A stretch of DNA of 16,766 bases. Origin: Bacteroidales bacterium Bact_07 (GTDB lineage: Bacteria; Bacteroidota; Bacteroidia; Bacteroidales; Tenuifilaceae). The stretch lies in the NCBI GenBank assembly GCA_001603415.1, contig LUYY01000154.1:7309-24074 (forward strand), written 5' to 3'. The notes under the pieces are model-generated. The model worked only from the letters and a program-made list of their open reading frames with translations. It was not told where the DNA came from and searched no databases. Both the position numbers and the translations under genes were made by a program. Of the stretch, positions 1 through 7,323 are shown piece by piece. Each line of letters begins with the position of its first letter. The first letter of the stretch is position 1.

Positions 1-234
1 GATACTTTTAAATTTGTTATTGCAAAAACCGATGACAATGAAGAGAATTTTGAGTTTATTGAATTTACTCCAGATGAGTTTTTAAAATACTCAACAATTC
101 CTCCATTCAAGGTATATTTCAATATTGATTTAAATGATAACAACAAGGTTTCTAAAAGAAATAAGGCATTACAGGCTACGAAAGAAATTTTGGAGGAATT
201 TATTAGTTTTTTTGAAACATCTAAGGATAAGTGA
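1..234 (+). CDS. C-terminal end of an unrecognised AT-rich gene (partial)
   Basis: Frame 1 is open from the window edge to a TGA at 232-234, giving the last 77 residues of a protein that begins off the left edge. The visible part is rich in Lys, Glu, Asn and Phe, contains the stretch IPPFKVYFNIDLND, and ends in a predicted helix (KALQATKEILEEFISFFE). I recognise no family. Its G+C is 27% (63 of 234 bases by hand count), against roughly 40-50% in most of the following genes, so it looks acquired. It is immediately followed by an attC-like hairpin, which is how a promoterless integron cassette gene is normally arranged. The reading frame is certain enough; the function is unknown. A restriction or other defence-type protein is possible on context only, and nothing in the sequence proves it. 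Confidence 0.65.
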   Translation, partial: DTFKFVIAKTDDNEENFEFIEFTPDEFLKYSTIPPFKVYFNIDLNDNNKVSKRNKALQATKEILEEFISFFETSKDK

Positions 235-241
235 TAACATC

Positions 242-327
242 ATCTAACAGCCGATATCTGCAAGGGCTTCGCCACATTCTCCTTCGCTGATGCTACGGAG
301 AACGTCAGATATCAGCAGGCGTTACCT
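242..327 (+). other. attC-like recombination site (imperfect hairpin)
   Basis: The site starts 7 bp after the stop of the AT-rich gene. It opens with ATCTAAC (242-248), an exact match to the R'' consensus RYYYAAC. GATATCTG (253-260) pairs perfectly with CAGATATC (306-313), extended outward by G250-C316 and C251-G315 with one mismatch between. Inside, ACATTCTCC (274-282) pairs with GGAGAACGT (297-305) with one mismatch, leaving a 14-nt terminal loop. The right end is GTTACCT (321-327): it has the GTT of the R' box GTTRRRY and pairs with AAC of R'', but two of the remaining bases are off consensus. Unpaired asymmetric bases remain near both ends and at 261-273, as in known attC sites. No T-run follows the stem, so it is not a simple terminator. 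The integron interpretation is inference from structure, consensus and position. Confidence 0.55.
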
Positions 328-346
328 ACAATTTAAAACCAAAGCC

Positions 347-3300
347 CTACTTAAGCCTTATTCCCAGCACGGTTATATCGTCACGTTGGGGTTCTTCGCC
401 TTTAAAATTCAGAAATTCATTCAGAATAATGCTTTGCATTTGCTGCATGGGTTTACCGAGTGCTGTAATTATCGATGTATGAAAACGACAGGTGGTGTAT
501 TTCTTTCGTAGGGTATTATTCTGATCGGTTATACCATCGGTAGCCATTACCAGGATATCGCCAGGATGCATTGATATACGCCAGTTAGAGAATTCCTGAT
601 CCACATCGGGTAGCACGCTACCAATCGATTTTCGATTACCCTTGAGGGTTTGCATGGTATTATCGCCCTTATGGCAGTAAAATAGCGGGCGATTAGCACC
701 CGCAAAGGTTACCACGTATGCATCGTCCGATTTGCGCTCAATAAGACAAAGGGCTACATCCATGCCATCGAAGCTTTCGCTCACATCCTGCCGCAGGGCC
801 TTGTTTACCTCATCGTTTAGTTCAGTAAGAATGGCTGCCGGGGTGTGGTTTTTCCGTTCCACAACAATTTCACTTAACAACCGACTGCCTATTAACGACA
901 TGAATGCCCCAGGAACACCATGCCCCGTACAGTCCACAACAGCTACAAAGAGCTTATCGTTTGGTTTTCCCTTGGGTCCGGCCTGTGCAACCCAGTAAAA
1001 ATCACCGGATACCATCTCTTTGGGAAGGTAAATGAGAAAGTGCTCAAAATCATTTGCAAACACCGTATCCAAATCGGGCAAAATGGCCTGCTGGATGGTC
1101 TTTGCATACTGAATGCTGTCGTTAATATGACGGTTACGCTCCTCCAGCTCATCGCGTTGCGAGAGAATTTCTTCCTTCTGATGTTGCAGCAGAATATTTT
1201 TTTCAGTAAGTGCACGTTCCGATTCCTTTAACTCCTTGGTTCGCTCATCAACCAACTGTTGCAGCTTAATATTGGAGACCCTTAAAATTCTTGTGTTAAC
1301 CCTAACAATTACAAATATCAGCAACCCAACTAATATAAGGTAAAGAATGAATGCATACCATTTGAGGTAGAATGGATGGTCGATAGTGAAATCAAAATAC
1401 TCAATAGGGCTTTCGGTATCCTGAAGGGTTTTTGATTTTACCATAAACCGGTAATTACCAGGCTTAAGATTGGTATACTCCTTGAACCGGCCACTTGTCC
1501 ATGAGTTCCAATCCTCATCATAACCATCAAGTTTGTATGAAAACAGGAGTTGATGGTTTGGCTGAAAATACGGCGACGAAAAGGATATGATCAGGTCATT
1601 TGCCCTGGCTGGTAAAAGCAAGGATTCTTGGATTTGGGAGGCTTTTAGGTCCACAAAAGGCTGCAAGGCACTGCTATCAAATGGACACCCGCCGTAAACC
1701 GTACCTTTCTTCTTTGATATCACCTGTCTGATGAATACCCTTGGAATCTGGTTGCCGGTAAACGGCTCGTTGGCATCAAAACGGAACAGCCCATCGGTTG
1801 ATGAAATCCAGGTTACATTATTGGAATCGGTGTGTACATCAAAAAAAATAGTCTCGGGTATCAGCGTAAACTGAGCAGGGGATCGCCTGTAGGAATTATC
1901 GGCGTATTTCGATGCCCTTTCCAGCCTACGGTTGGCTGCAAACCTATAGGTTTCAAACCAAATATCGCTATTCCTATCGCAAGTTAGGATTCTTAGCCCA
2001 ACAGTACCATTTGCGTACTGAGTCCCCAACATGGTTTCGGGTACAAACGAGTCGGTATCCTTATCGTACCTCGAAAGGCCACCTTCGGAACTGGCTAAAA
2101 CCAAACCGTTAATGTAATTAACAGCAATATCGTCGCATTTTGGCTGGAATGGCAAGGTGTACCCTTTATACTTTTCTGCAATTAACTCATAGGGATTGAT
2201 GATATCCAGAAATCCAATACCCTTGTATCGTTGAGTAAACCAAATGTCACCATTTTTATCCTCGGCAACTTTGTAAACCTCAGCAGTAGATTTTAGTAAA
2301 TAGCCAAGGAATGAGAACTTTCCCTTGTTTTCCTGAATAACTCCTACCCCATCATAAAGGCCAACGTAAATTATTCCCGGATAAATCTTGGATTTAATAA
2401 ATGAGTATGCATTAACCTTACTATGAGTTATTGGTGTTGCTGTTTTCCCATCAATCCTATAAATTCCGCTCGAAGTTCCGGATAGCAAATGCTCCCGTCC
2501 GCTTTCGTCGGAGTAAATAAATAAACCCCACGATAAATCGTTAATTCCATTAACCTTTTCAAAATGCGAGTTTGTCTTGTAATGTACACCGGTATTGGAG
2601 GAGTAGTAAATGGTTCCCTTAAAATTTACTGCCGATTGCACAACTCCGCTTATTCCGTCCTGTTCAGTCCAGCTGGTAAGCTGCGAATGGAATGGTGAAT
2701 ATGATATGCCATTGTTAAGCGCCATCCAAATATTTTGGGAGTTATCGGCATATAAATACCAAGCGGTATTGTCCTGCAATCCGGTTTCCTTGCTTATAGT
2801 TCTCACAATTTGGCCGTTGCTGTTGATAATAGCAACACCACCGGAGTAGGTGCCAATTGCCCATAGCCCCTCGGCAAGCATTACTCCTGAGTAAATCCTA
2901 TTAGTGACAAAGAAATCGTCATTCGATGTTTTGAATGGCAACAGGGATTTAAAATCGGATGGCAACGATTGAGTGGTTAAAGCCTGTTTATCGAGCAGGT
3001 AAAACCCGTTGGTTTGGGTTCCAACCAGTAGATAGCGATAATTGTATGGAAGAATGGTATAAACCAGCTGCGTTCCAAGAATCTCACAGCCTTGCACTTT
3101 GATCAAGGAATCGTTATACAGGTAGGTTAAACCATAATCGCGCTGGTTTATAAAAATTATGTTATCTACAAAGTAGGATCGATGAAATTGGGTTTTAGGC
3201 TCCCAGTATTTAACGGTTAAGTCCTTGTTAATTCTAAATAAGGTTTGAAATGTTGAGAAGTAAACGGCATCACCGGTAGGGTAAATCTGCCTAATAAGTC

Positions 3301-3682
3301 CAGGTTTAGCAAAACGCTCGGGTAATAGCTTAGTAAGGGAATAGAATTTAAGGGAGTTGGTGGAATCGGCAGCGAGGTAGCCAACCTCATCCTGTCCCCC
3401 CACCCATACTCTGCCATTCGAATCGGTACCAAGGCATCGGGCAAGGGCGTTGTTTATGGAAATGTGCCGCCAATCGAAACCATCAAATTCTATTACGCCA
3501 ATATTATTGGCAACATAGATCATTCCCCTTTTGTCCTGCGTAATTGCCCAGCTCTGGGAATGACCATTATACTGCCGATGATGGAAGTTGACCAGTGGAT
3601 AACGACCAATTTCCTGTGCAAAAAGGCTACTGTTTGTTAATGCAAAAGCAAAAAGCAAACACACTTTAAAATAATACCTCAC
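347..3682 (-). CDS. Periplasmic-propeller sensor with cytoplasmic PP2C (SpoIIE-type) phosphatase
   Basis: This 1111-residue protein starts with a signal sequence (cleavage probably after NSSLFA, about residue 22). A long periplasmic part follows with Reg_prop-type beta-propeller repeats (GRVWVGG near 91, QNIWMALN near 317, GDIWF near 477, NVTWISSTDGLFRF near 624). Next come a Y_Y_Y domain (YKLDGYDEDWNSW, about 714-750), one membrane helix (about 768-793), a coiled coil (about 795-855) and a C-terminal PP2C domain. Metal-binding motifs of the phosphatase are present: VVDCTGHGVPGAFM near 917, MATDGITDQ near 1047 and RDDITVLG at about 1100. It is built like a Bacteroidota hybrid two-component sensor, with the kinase output replaced by a serine/threonine phosphatase. 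The likely role is to sense a periplasmic ligand and dephosphorylate a cytoplasmic partner, perhaps a STAS-type antagonist. The ligand and target are unknown. A terminator upstream suggests its own transcript. Confidence 0.9.
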   Translation of the reverse strand: MRYYFKVCLLFAFALTNSSLFAQEIGRYPLVNFHHRQYNGHSQSWAITQDKRGMIYVANNIGVIEFDGFDWRHISINNALARCLGTDSNGRVWVGGQDEVGYLAADSTNSLKFYSLTKLLPERFAKPGLIRQIYPTGDAVYFSTFQTLFRINKDLTVKYWEPKTQFHRSYFVDNIIFINQRDYGLTYLYNDSLIKVQGCEILGTQLVYTILPYNYRYLLVGTQTNGFYLLDKQALTTQSLPSDFKSLLPFKTSNDDFFVTNRIYSGVMLAEGLWAIGTYSGGVAIINSNGQIVRTISKETGLQDNTAWYLYADNSQNIWMALNNGISYSPFHSQLTSWTEQDGISGVVQSAVNFKGTIYYSSNTGVHYKTNSHFEKVNGINDLSWGLFIYSDESGREHLLSGTSSGIYRIDGKTATPITHSKVNAYSFIKSKIYPGIIYVGLYDGVGVIQENKGKFSFLGYLLKSTAEVYKVAEDKNGDIWFTQRYKGIGFLDIINPYELIAEKYKGYTLPFQPKCDDIAVNYINGLVLASSEGGLSRYDKDTDSFVPETMLGTQYANGTVGLRILTCDRNSDIWFETYRFAANRRLERASKYADNSYRRSPAQFTLIPETIFFDVHTDSNNVTWISSTDGLFRFDANEPFTGNQIPRVFIRQVISKKKGTVYGGCPFDSSALQPFVDLKASQIQESLLLPARANDLIISFSSPYFQPNHQLLFSYKLDGYDEDWNSWTSGRFKEYTNLKPGNYRFMVKSKTLQDTESPIEYFDFTIDHPFYLKWYAFILYLILVGLLIFVIVRVNTRILRVSNIKLQQLVDERTKELKESERALTEKNILLQHQKEEILSQRDELEERNRHINDSIQYAKTIQQAILPDLDTVFANDFEHFLIYLPKEMVSGDFYWVAQAGPKGKPNDKLFVAVVDCTGHGVPGAFMSLIGSRLLSEIVVERKNHTPAAILTELNDEVNKALRQDVSESFDGMDVALCLIERKSDDAYVVTFAGANRPLFYCHKGDNTMQTLKGNRKSIGSVLPDVDQEFSNWRISMHPGDILVMATDGITDQNNTLRKKYTTCRFHTSIITALGKPMQQMQSIILNEFLNFKGEEPQRDDITVLGIRLK

Positions 3683-3706
3683 AGCCCCTTTGGTTTAAAA
3701 TCATCA

Positions 3707-3738
3707 GCAATTTATCATTTTATTAGATTTGATGCAAA
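3707..3738 (-). promoter_or_regulatory. Possible promoter of the PP2C sensor gene
   Basis: Read on the minus strand, TTTG (3738-3735) is followed after 20 nt by TAAATTGC (3714-3707). This fits the Bacteroidota primary sigma pattern TTTG-N19-21-TAnnTTTG at the -33 box and at six of eight positions, wildcards included, in the -7 box. It lies 24 bp before the ATG at 3682 and begins within the T-run of the preceding terminator, so the phosphatase gene can be expressed separately. Confidence 0.35.
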
Positions 3739-3765
3739 CAAAAAAAGGGTCTTTTTTGACCCTTA
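3738..3765 (-). terminator. Rho-independent terminator after the YD-repeat gene
   Basis: AAGGGTC (3745-3751) and GACCCTT (3758-3764) form a perfect 7-bp stem around a six-T loop. On the minus strand the stem is followed by a run of T (complement of the A-run 3740-3746). It begins about 22 bp past the stop of the YD-repeat gene at 3787, in the right orientation to end that transcript. Confidence 0.75.
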
Positions 3766-3786
3766 TACCATTTTAACTGATCGGAA

Positions 3787-4770
3787 TTATTTGGAGAATT
3801 TATATGAATACCGGTAAACAACCCGGTAATTATAATCGGAGTAGAAAGCATCAACCTCGTCAATATTCCCCTTGCTGTCAATTTTATAGTTTCGGCGCGA
3901 ATAGTCCGATGCGCCATCCTCGTACCATTTCTCTTCCAAAAGGTTTCCACTCTTATCGTACTTATAGGAACTGTATAGAATTTTATTTGCTCCGGGTTTA
4001 GTCAGGTAAACCTCAACCAGCTGATTCCTATCATCGTATATGTAATCGTAAGTAGCACGTAGTTCACCTCCATAAAACTCTGATTTAGCCAGGAGCACGT
4101 CTCCCGTACCATACTTAAATGAAGTACGGCCTAACTCTTTACCGGCGGGCGTTATATTCTTCTCATCAATTACACGTCCCTGGGCATCTATGGTTCGCTC
4201 AATTATTTTGTTCAGGGTTTCAGCAGGTTTGAAAATCGAAATTTTCACCTTACTATCAGAATTTTCGAATATCCATTTTTCATCAATAGAGTTGCTTGCT
4301 GAGTACTTAGTAATATCCTTTTGTTTTCCGTCAGGAGTGTATGAGTATGCAATGCGGTAAGTAGTTCGCCCATCGTAACCAATCTCAGTTAACTTATTCC
4401 CTTTTGAGTCGTAGGTAAAAGCCTGCCGAAAAGCCAGTCCAAAACCTTTACTTGGGAGATCCTGAAACTGCTGGTACTCGATTTTTCTATCCTTATCATC
4501 GTACTTATACAAGTGGCGCGAGGCAACTACTCCGTTCGGTTTATAGTTAACCACCTCAATAACATTGCCGTTCTTATCGTATATAGTTTCAACTGACTTA
4601 TAGCCCTTGCTGTCAACCTTGTCGTTTTGCATACGGTGTGTGTATTGGGTTATAGTCTCAATTTTATTCTGAGCAATTTTTTCCTTGCTCATAAGCTCCG
4701 ATATCGTTTGAGCCGAAAGGGTTTCAAACGATAAACCAACAAGGAACAAAAGAATACTAAAAGCTTTCAT
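3787..4770 (-). CDS. Exported YD-repeat-like protein of unknown function
   Basis: This 327-residue protein has an N-terminal signal peptide (MKAFSILLFLVGLSFETLSA, then Q). The rest is a chain of degenerate repeats of the form YD-x-x-G-N/R followed by a beta strand: YDKNGNVIE, YDDKDRKIE, YDSKGNKLTE, DAQGRVIDE, YDDRNQLVE, YDKSGNLLEE and IDSKGNIDE. These resemble the YD repeats of Rhs and teneurin proteins, which make extended beta sheets. There is no Rhs core cage, no RHS hyperconserved motif and no toxin tip, so I do not call it a toxin. No membrane helix is seen beyond the signal peptide, and no C-terminal sorting domain is recognised. It sits between the SiaB-like kinase and the PP2C sensor on the same strand, with about 103 bp on each side. 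It probably has its own promoter and terminator. It could be a periplasmic or surface protein. Confidence 0.8.
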   Translation of the reverse strand: MKAFSILLFLVGLSFETLSAQTISELMSKEKIAQNKIETITQYTHRMQNDKVDSKGYKSVETIYDKNGNVIEVVNYKPNGVVASRHLYKYDDKDRKIEYQQFQDLPSKGFGLAFRQAFTYDSKGNKLTEIGYDGRTTYRIAYSYTPDGKQKDITKYSASNSIDEKWIFENSDSKVKISIFKPAETLNKIIERTIDAQGRVIDEKNITPAGKELGRTSFKYGTGDVLLAKSEFYGGELRATYDYIYDDRNQLVEVYLTKPGANKILYSSYKYDKSGNLLEEKWYEDGASDYSRRNYKIDSKGNIDEVDAFYSDYNYRVVYRYSYKFSK

Positions 4771-4801
4771 GTAAGAACAGTTTACTTGTATACTTTAACT
4801 A

Positions 4802-4835
4802 CAAAGTTAGAATAAATCAAATGATTTTATACAAA
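4802..4835 (-). promoter_or_regulatory. Probable promoter of the YD-repeat gene
   Basis: On the minus strand, TTTG (4835-4832) and TAACTTTG (4809-4802) are separated by 22 nt. Both boxes match the Bacteroidota consensus TTTG / TAnnTTTG exactly; the spacing is slightly long. The -7 box ends 31 bp before the ATG at 4770. Confidence 0.5.
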
Positions 4836-4873
4836 TTCTATACCTTTTCGGAAAAAGTAAGCTGAAAAATTTA

Positions 4874-5446
4874 TTAATCATCCTCTTCGGCTGAGATGGG
4901 AATAGTAACAGCAAGGATGAAGAAGTGGCGGTTGTTCTCGTATGGAACGAAATGGTAGTAAAGCTTTCGTTTTGATTTGCGGGCTATATCAATTAACCCC
5001 AAGCCGGCACCGCCTTTCTCGTTGAGTTCACCTTCAACCATCTGCTGCATGAACATCTCCTTTAGTTGGGTAGGGCTGGCATTGTTGAGCTTTTCGAGTC
5101 GTTGCTCCAGAATGTGAACCTTATCGTTCCGAACCAGGTTGCCAGTTACAATGTAAAAACTGTCGCGCTCTTTGCCCACCACAAACAAGCCGTTACCAAT
5201 TTGTTTCTCCTTCTCATCGTAATCGTCGGAGTGTTTGGTGATGTTTTGCAGGCATTCGATCATAATGTGGAAAACCCGTTTACGGGTTGCGGTAGGTACA
5301 TTCATTTCAGCAATCTTCCTATTTGCCATAAAGGCAAATGATCGCATGATTTGGTGGTTCATCTCACCCTTATATATAAGGGGAAAACCACTCGCTGCAA
5401 TCTCATTTGCCAGGGTCGATTTTATGAAATAAATGACGCTATCCAT
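4874..5446 (-). CDS. SiaB-like GHKL protein kinase (DUF6272-type)
   Basis: This 190-residue cytoplasmic protein has an ATP-binding GHKL fold. The N-box is ECLQNITKHS (E64, N68) and the G-box is EKGGAGLGLIDIARKS (143-158). There is no signal peptide or membrane helix. The family is related to SiaB, the serine/threonine kinase that works against the PP2C phosphatase SiaA on the small protein SiaC in Pseudomonas aeruginosa. The start is the ATG at 5446; no convincing ribosome binding site or consensus promoter was found in the 175 bp upstream. The PP2C sensor gene is about 1.2 kb downstream on the same strand, which suggests that they may act on a shared target. That pairing is inference. No SiaC-like or STAS gene is visible in the window. 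Confidence 0.8.
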   Translation of the reverse strand: MDSVIYFIKSTLANEIAASGFPLIYKGEMNHQIMRSFAFMANRKIAEMNVPTATRKRVFHIMIECLQNITKHSDDYDEKEKQIGNGLFVVGKERDSFYIVTGNLVRNDKVHILEQRLEKLNNASPTQLKEMFMQQMVEGELNEKGGAGLGLIDIARKSKRKLYYHFVPYENNRHFFILAVTIPISAEEDD

Positions 5447-5621
5447 CCGTAAAAATATCAGTTGAAGATACGTAAATAATTTTTATACCGCAAAGTTTTA
5501 GTACATAAACTTACCCTCTTTTTTTACGAAACCATGCAAATTAATGATAAAATGATTTTTTTGTTTCACGAACCAAATGAATTTATTGCTGCGTTGAACA
5601 TCTGTTTATCAAAACTCATGC

Positions 5622-6611
5622 CTACTTTACGTAAATTTCGAGTAAGGTGCATTTCCCTTGAGGCCGGAGTATGATGTCTTTCAGCTCAGCCGGCAAAAGG
5701 ATGGTTTCGCCCTTTGATAACCTTTCGCTATGTCCCGACTCGTAAACCACACTGCATTCACCTTCGATGCAAAGGTAAATGACAAAGGAATCGAGCATAT
5801 TGTAATCGCGCTGAATGGCGTATGTAAATGTTAACCTGTTTACGGTAAAGTAGTCACACGAGGTCAACTCACTGGTTTTATTAACCTCATCCTGTGGGTG
5901 CAGCTTTGGGTCGCGCACCTTGGAGAAGTCAATCACATCGGCAGCGAGTTCGGTATGGAGGTCTCGAGGTTTGCCTGAACTGTCCACCCTATTCCAGTCA
6001 AAAATTCGGTAGGTGATATCGGATGTCTGCTGTATTTCGGCTAAGAGTACTCCTTTGCCAATGGCATGAACCCTTCCGGCTGGTATGAAAAACACATCGC
6101 CGGGCACTGCTTTTTCCTTGTGCAGGTAGCTCTCCAGCTTACCTTCCTTTACTGCCCGAAGGTACTCCTCGCGGGCAATATCGTTTTCGAATCCGGTGTA
6201 AATAAGGGCATCTTTTTCAGCATCAATAATGTACCACATTTCGGTTTTGCCATAGGCATGATGGCGTTCACGAGCAGTTTCATCATCGGGGTGAACTTGA
6301 ATCGAAAGGGTTTCGGAAGCATCAATCAGCTTGATGAGCAAAGGGAACTCCTCGCCAAACCTCTCGTAAAGGCTTTCGCCCACAAGGTCACCCATGTAAA
6401 CCTCAATCAGCTCATTCAATGTGTTCCCGGCCAGAAATCCGTTCTGCACAACCGATACATCTCCATCGACACCCGAAATTTCCCAGCTTTCGCCATACCT
6501 CTCTGCCGGATTTGGGAATTGCTTGCCCATAATATTGTGCAACTTGGTTCCACCCCAAATTCTCTCCTTTAAAATGGGCTTAAACTTCAATGGGTATAGT
6601 GTATTGCTCAT
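5622..6611 (-). CDS. manA: Mannose-6-phosphate isomerase, class I
   Basis: A 329-residue cytoplasmic enzyme converting mannose 6-phosphate to fructose 6-phosphate, linking sugar use to GDP-mannose for polysaccharide. It is the short (Bacillus-like) class I form. The family zinc ligands are all present: Q105 and H107 in IQVHPDDE, E124 in KTEMWYI and H182 in PAGRVHAIG; the catalytic arginine is probably R202 in TYRIFDW. The N-terminal KERIWGG motif and a C-terminal cupin-like region (GECSVVYESGHSERLSKGET) also fit. The start is the ATG at 6611, divergent from udk across an 86-bp spacer. It reads towards the SiaB-like gene across a 175-bp gap in which I saw no clear terminator, so co-transcription cannot be ruled out. 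Confidence 0.95.
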   Translation of the reverse strand: MSNTLYPLKFKPILKERIWGGTKLHNIMGKQFPNPAERYGESWEISGVDGDVSVVQNGFLAGNTLNELIEVYMGDLVGESLYERFGEEFPLLIKLIDASETLSIQVHPDDETARERHHAYGKTEMWYIIDAEKDALIYTGFENDIAREEYLRAVKEGKLESYLHKEKAVPGDVFFIPAGRVHAIGKGVLLAEIQQTSDITYRIFDWNRVDSSGKPRDLHTELAADVIDFSKVRDPKLHPQDEVNKTSELTSCDYFTVNRLTFTYAIQRDYNMLDSFVIYLCIEGECSVVYESGHSERLSKGETILLPAELKDIILRPQGKCTLLEIYVK

Positions 6612-6640
6612 CGTTATCCGGTTATTTTTGTTAAAATCTA

Positions 6641-6671
6641 TTTAATTAATTAACTTGCTTTACTACTTTTG
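6641..6671 (+). promoter_or_regulatory. Probable udk promoter
   Basis: TTTA (6641-6644), a one-base variant of the TTTG -33 box, is followed after 19 nt by TACTTTTG (6664-6671), an exact TAnnTTTG -7 box. The udk ATG begins 26 bp further on, at 6698. Confidence 0.55.
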
Positions 6672-6679
6672 CAAAGGTA
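6672..6679 (-). promoter_or_regulatory. Possible manA -7 box, back to back with the udk box
   Basis: The complement of CAAAGGTA is TACCTTTG, an exact TAnnTTTG match on the minus strand, directly adjoining the udk -7 box. It is 60 bp upstream of the manA start. No TTTG -33 box stands at the expected distance (the nearest, ATTG, leaves only 16 nt), so the call is tentative. Confidence 0.35.
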
Positions 6680-6697
6680 ACACATAAAGTTGATACA

Positions 6698-7321
6698 ATG
6701 CTTATAATAGGTATTGCCGGGGGTACCGGCTCAGGTAAGACCACCGTGGTAAATAAGATTATCGATCTGCTACCCAAAGGTGAAGTGGTTGTCATTCCAC
6801 AGGATTCGTACTACCGCGACAACTCGCATTTGCCATTGGAACAACGCCAGGAAATGAACTTTGACCATCCCGATTCAATTGAGTTTGAGCTACTGGTTCA
6901 ACATGTTAAAGATTTGAAAGCAGGAAAATCGATTGATCAACCCATATACTCATACCTCACTTGCGCCAGAGCACCTGAAACCATTAAGATTGAACCACGC
7001 CATGTGGTAATTATTGAAGGGATTCTGATTTTCACCTGCGAGGAACTGAGGAACCTTATGGATATCAAAGTTTTTGTTGATGCCGATGCTGACGATAGGC
7101 TGTCGCGTGTTATTGCTCGCGATATTGTCGAACGTGGTCGTTCGGTTAACAAGGTACTTGAACGCTACGAAAAGACGGTAAAGCCCATGCACCTGCAGTT
7201 CATTGAGCCTACCAAACGTTATGCCGATATCATTGTTCCCCAAGGTGGAAACAACTCGGTTGCCATAAGTATCCTAACCTCTATTATCGAAAAAACATTG
7301 CGTTCGCATAATCTGCTTTAG
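6698..7321 (+). CDS. udk: Uridine kinase
   Basis: A 207-residue cytoplasmic P-loop kinase of pyrimidine salvage, phosphorylating uridine (and cytidine) to the monophosphate. The Walker A motif GGTGSGKT is at 8-15. The family motifs PQDSYYRD (34-41), NFDHPDSIEF and PIYSYLT for nucleoside binding, VVIIEGILIF, and the lid-like RLSRVIARDIVERGRS follow in the usual order. Length is normal for the family. The start is the ATG at 6698, behind a good -7 box. Its TAG stop is 2 bp before the exonuclease ATG, so the two genes form an operon. Confidence 0.95.
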   Translation: MLIIGIAGGTGSGKTTVVNKIIDLLPKGEVVVIPQDSYYRDNSHLPLEQRQEMNFDHPDSIEFELLVQHVKDLKAGKSIDQPIYSYLTCARAPETIKIEPRHVVIIEGILIFTCEELRNLMDIKVFVDADADDRLSRVIARDIVERGRSVNKVLERYEKTVKPMHLQFIEPTKRYADIIVPQGGNNSVAISILTSIIEKTLRSHNLL

Positions 7322-7323
7322 CC

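Noticed and set aside
250..316. Reading the left hairpin as a Rho-independent terminator
   Set aside because: The stem is long and bulged and no T-run follows on either strand; the core boxes at its ends fit attC better.
3787..4770. Rhs/polymorphic toxin
   Set aside because: Only degenerate YD-like repeats are present; there is no Rhs core motif, no variable C-terminal toxin and no immunity gene beside it.
5447..5621. Terminator or consensus promoter between manA and the SiaB-like gene
   Set aside because: T- and A-runs are present but I found no stem of useful length and no TTTG/TAnnTTTG pair at proper spacing.
6066..6572. 168-codon open frame on the plus strand
   Set aside because: It lies entirely antisense to manA, whose motifs are complete. 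Its translation shows no family signature.
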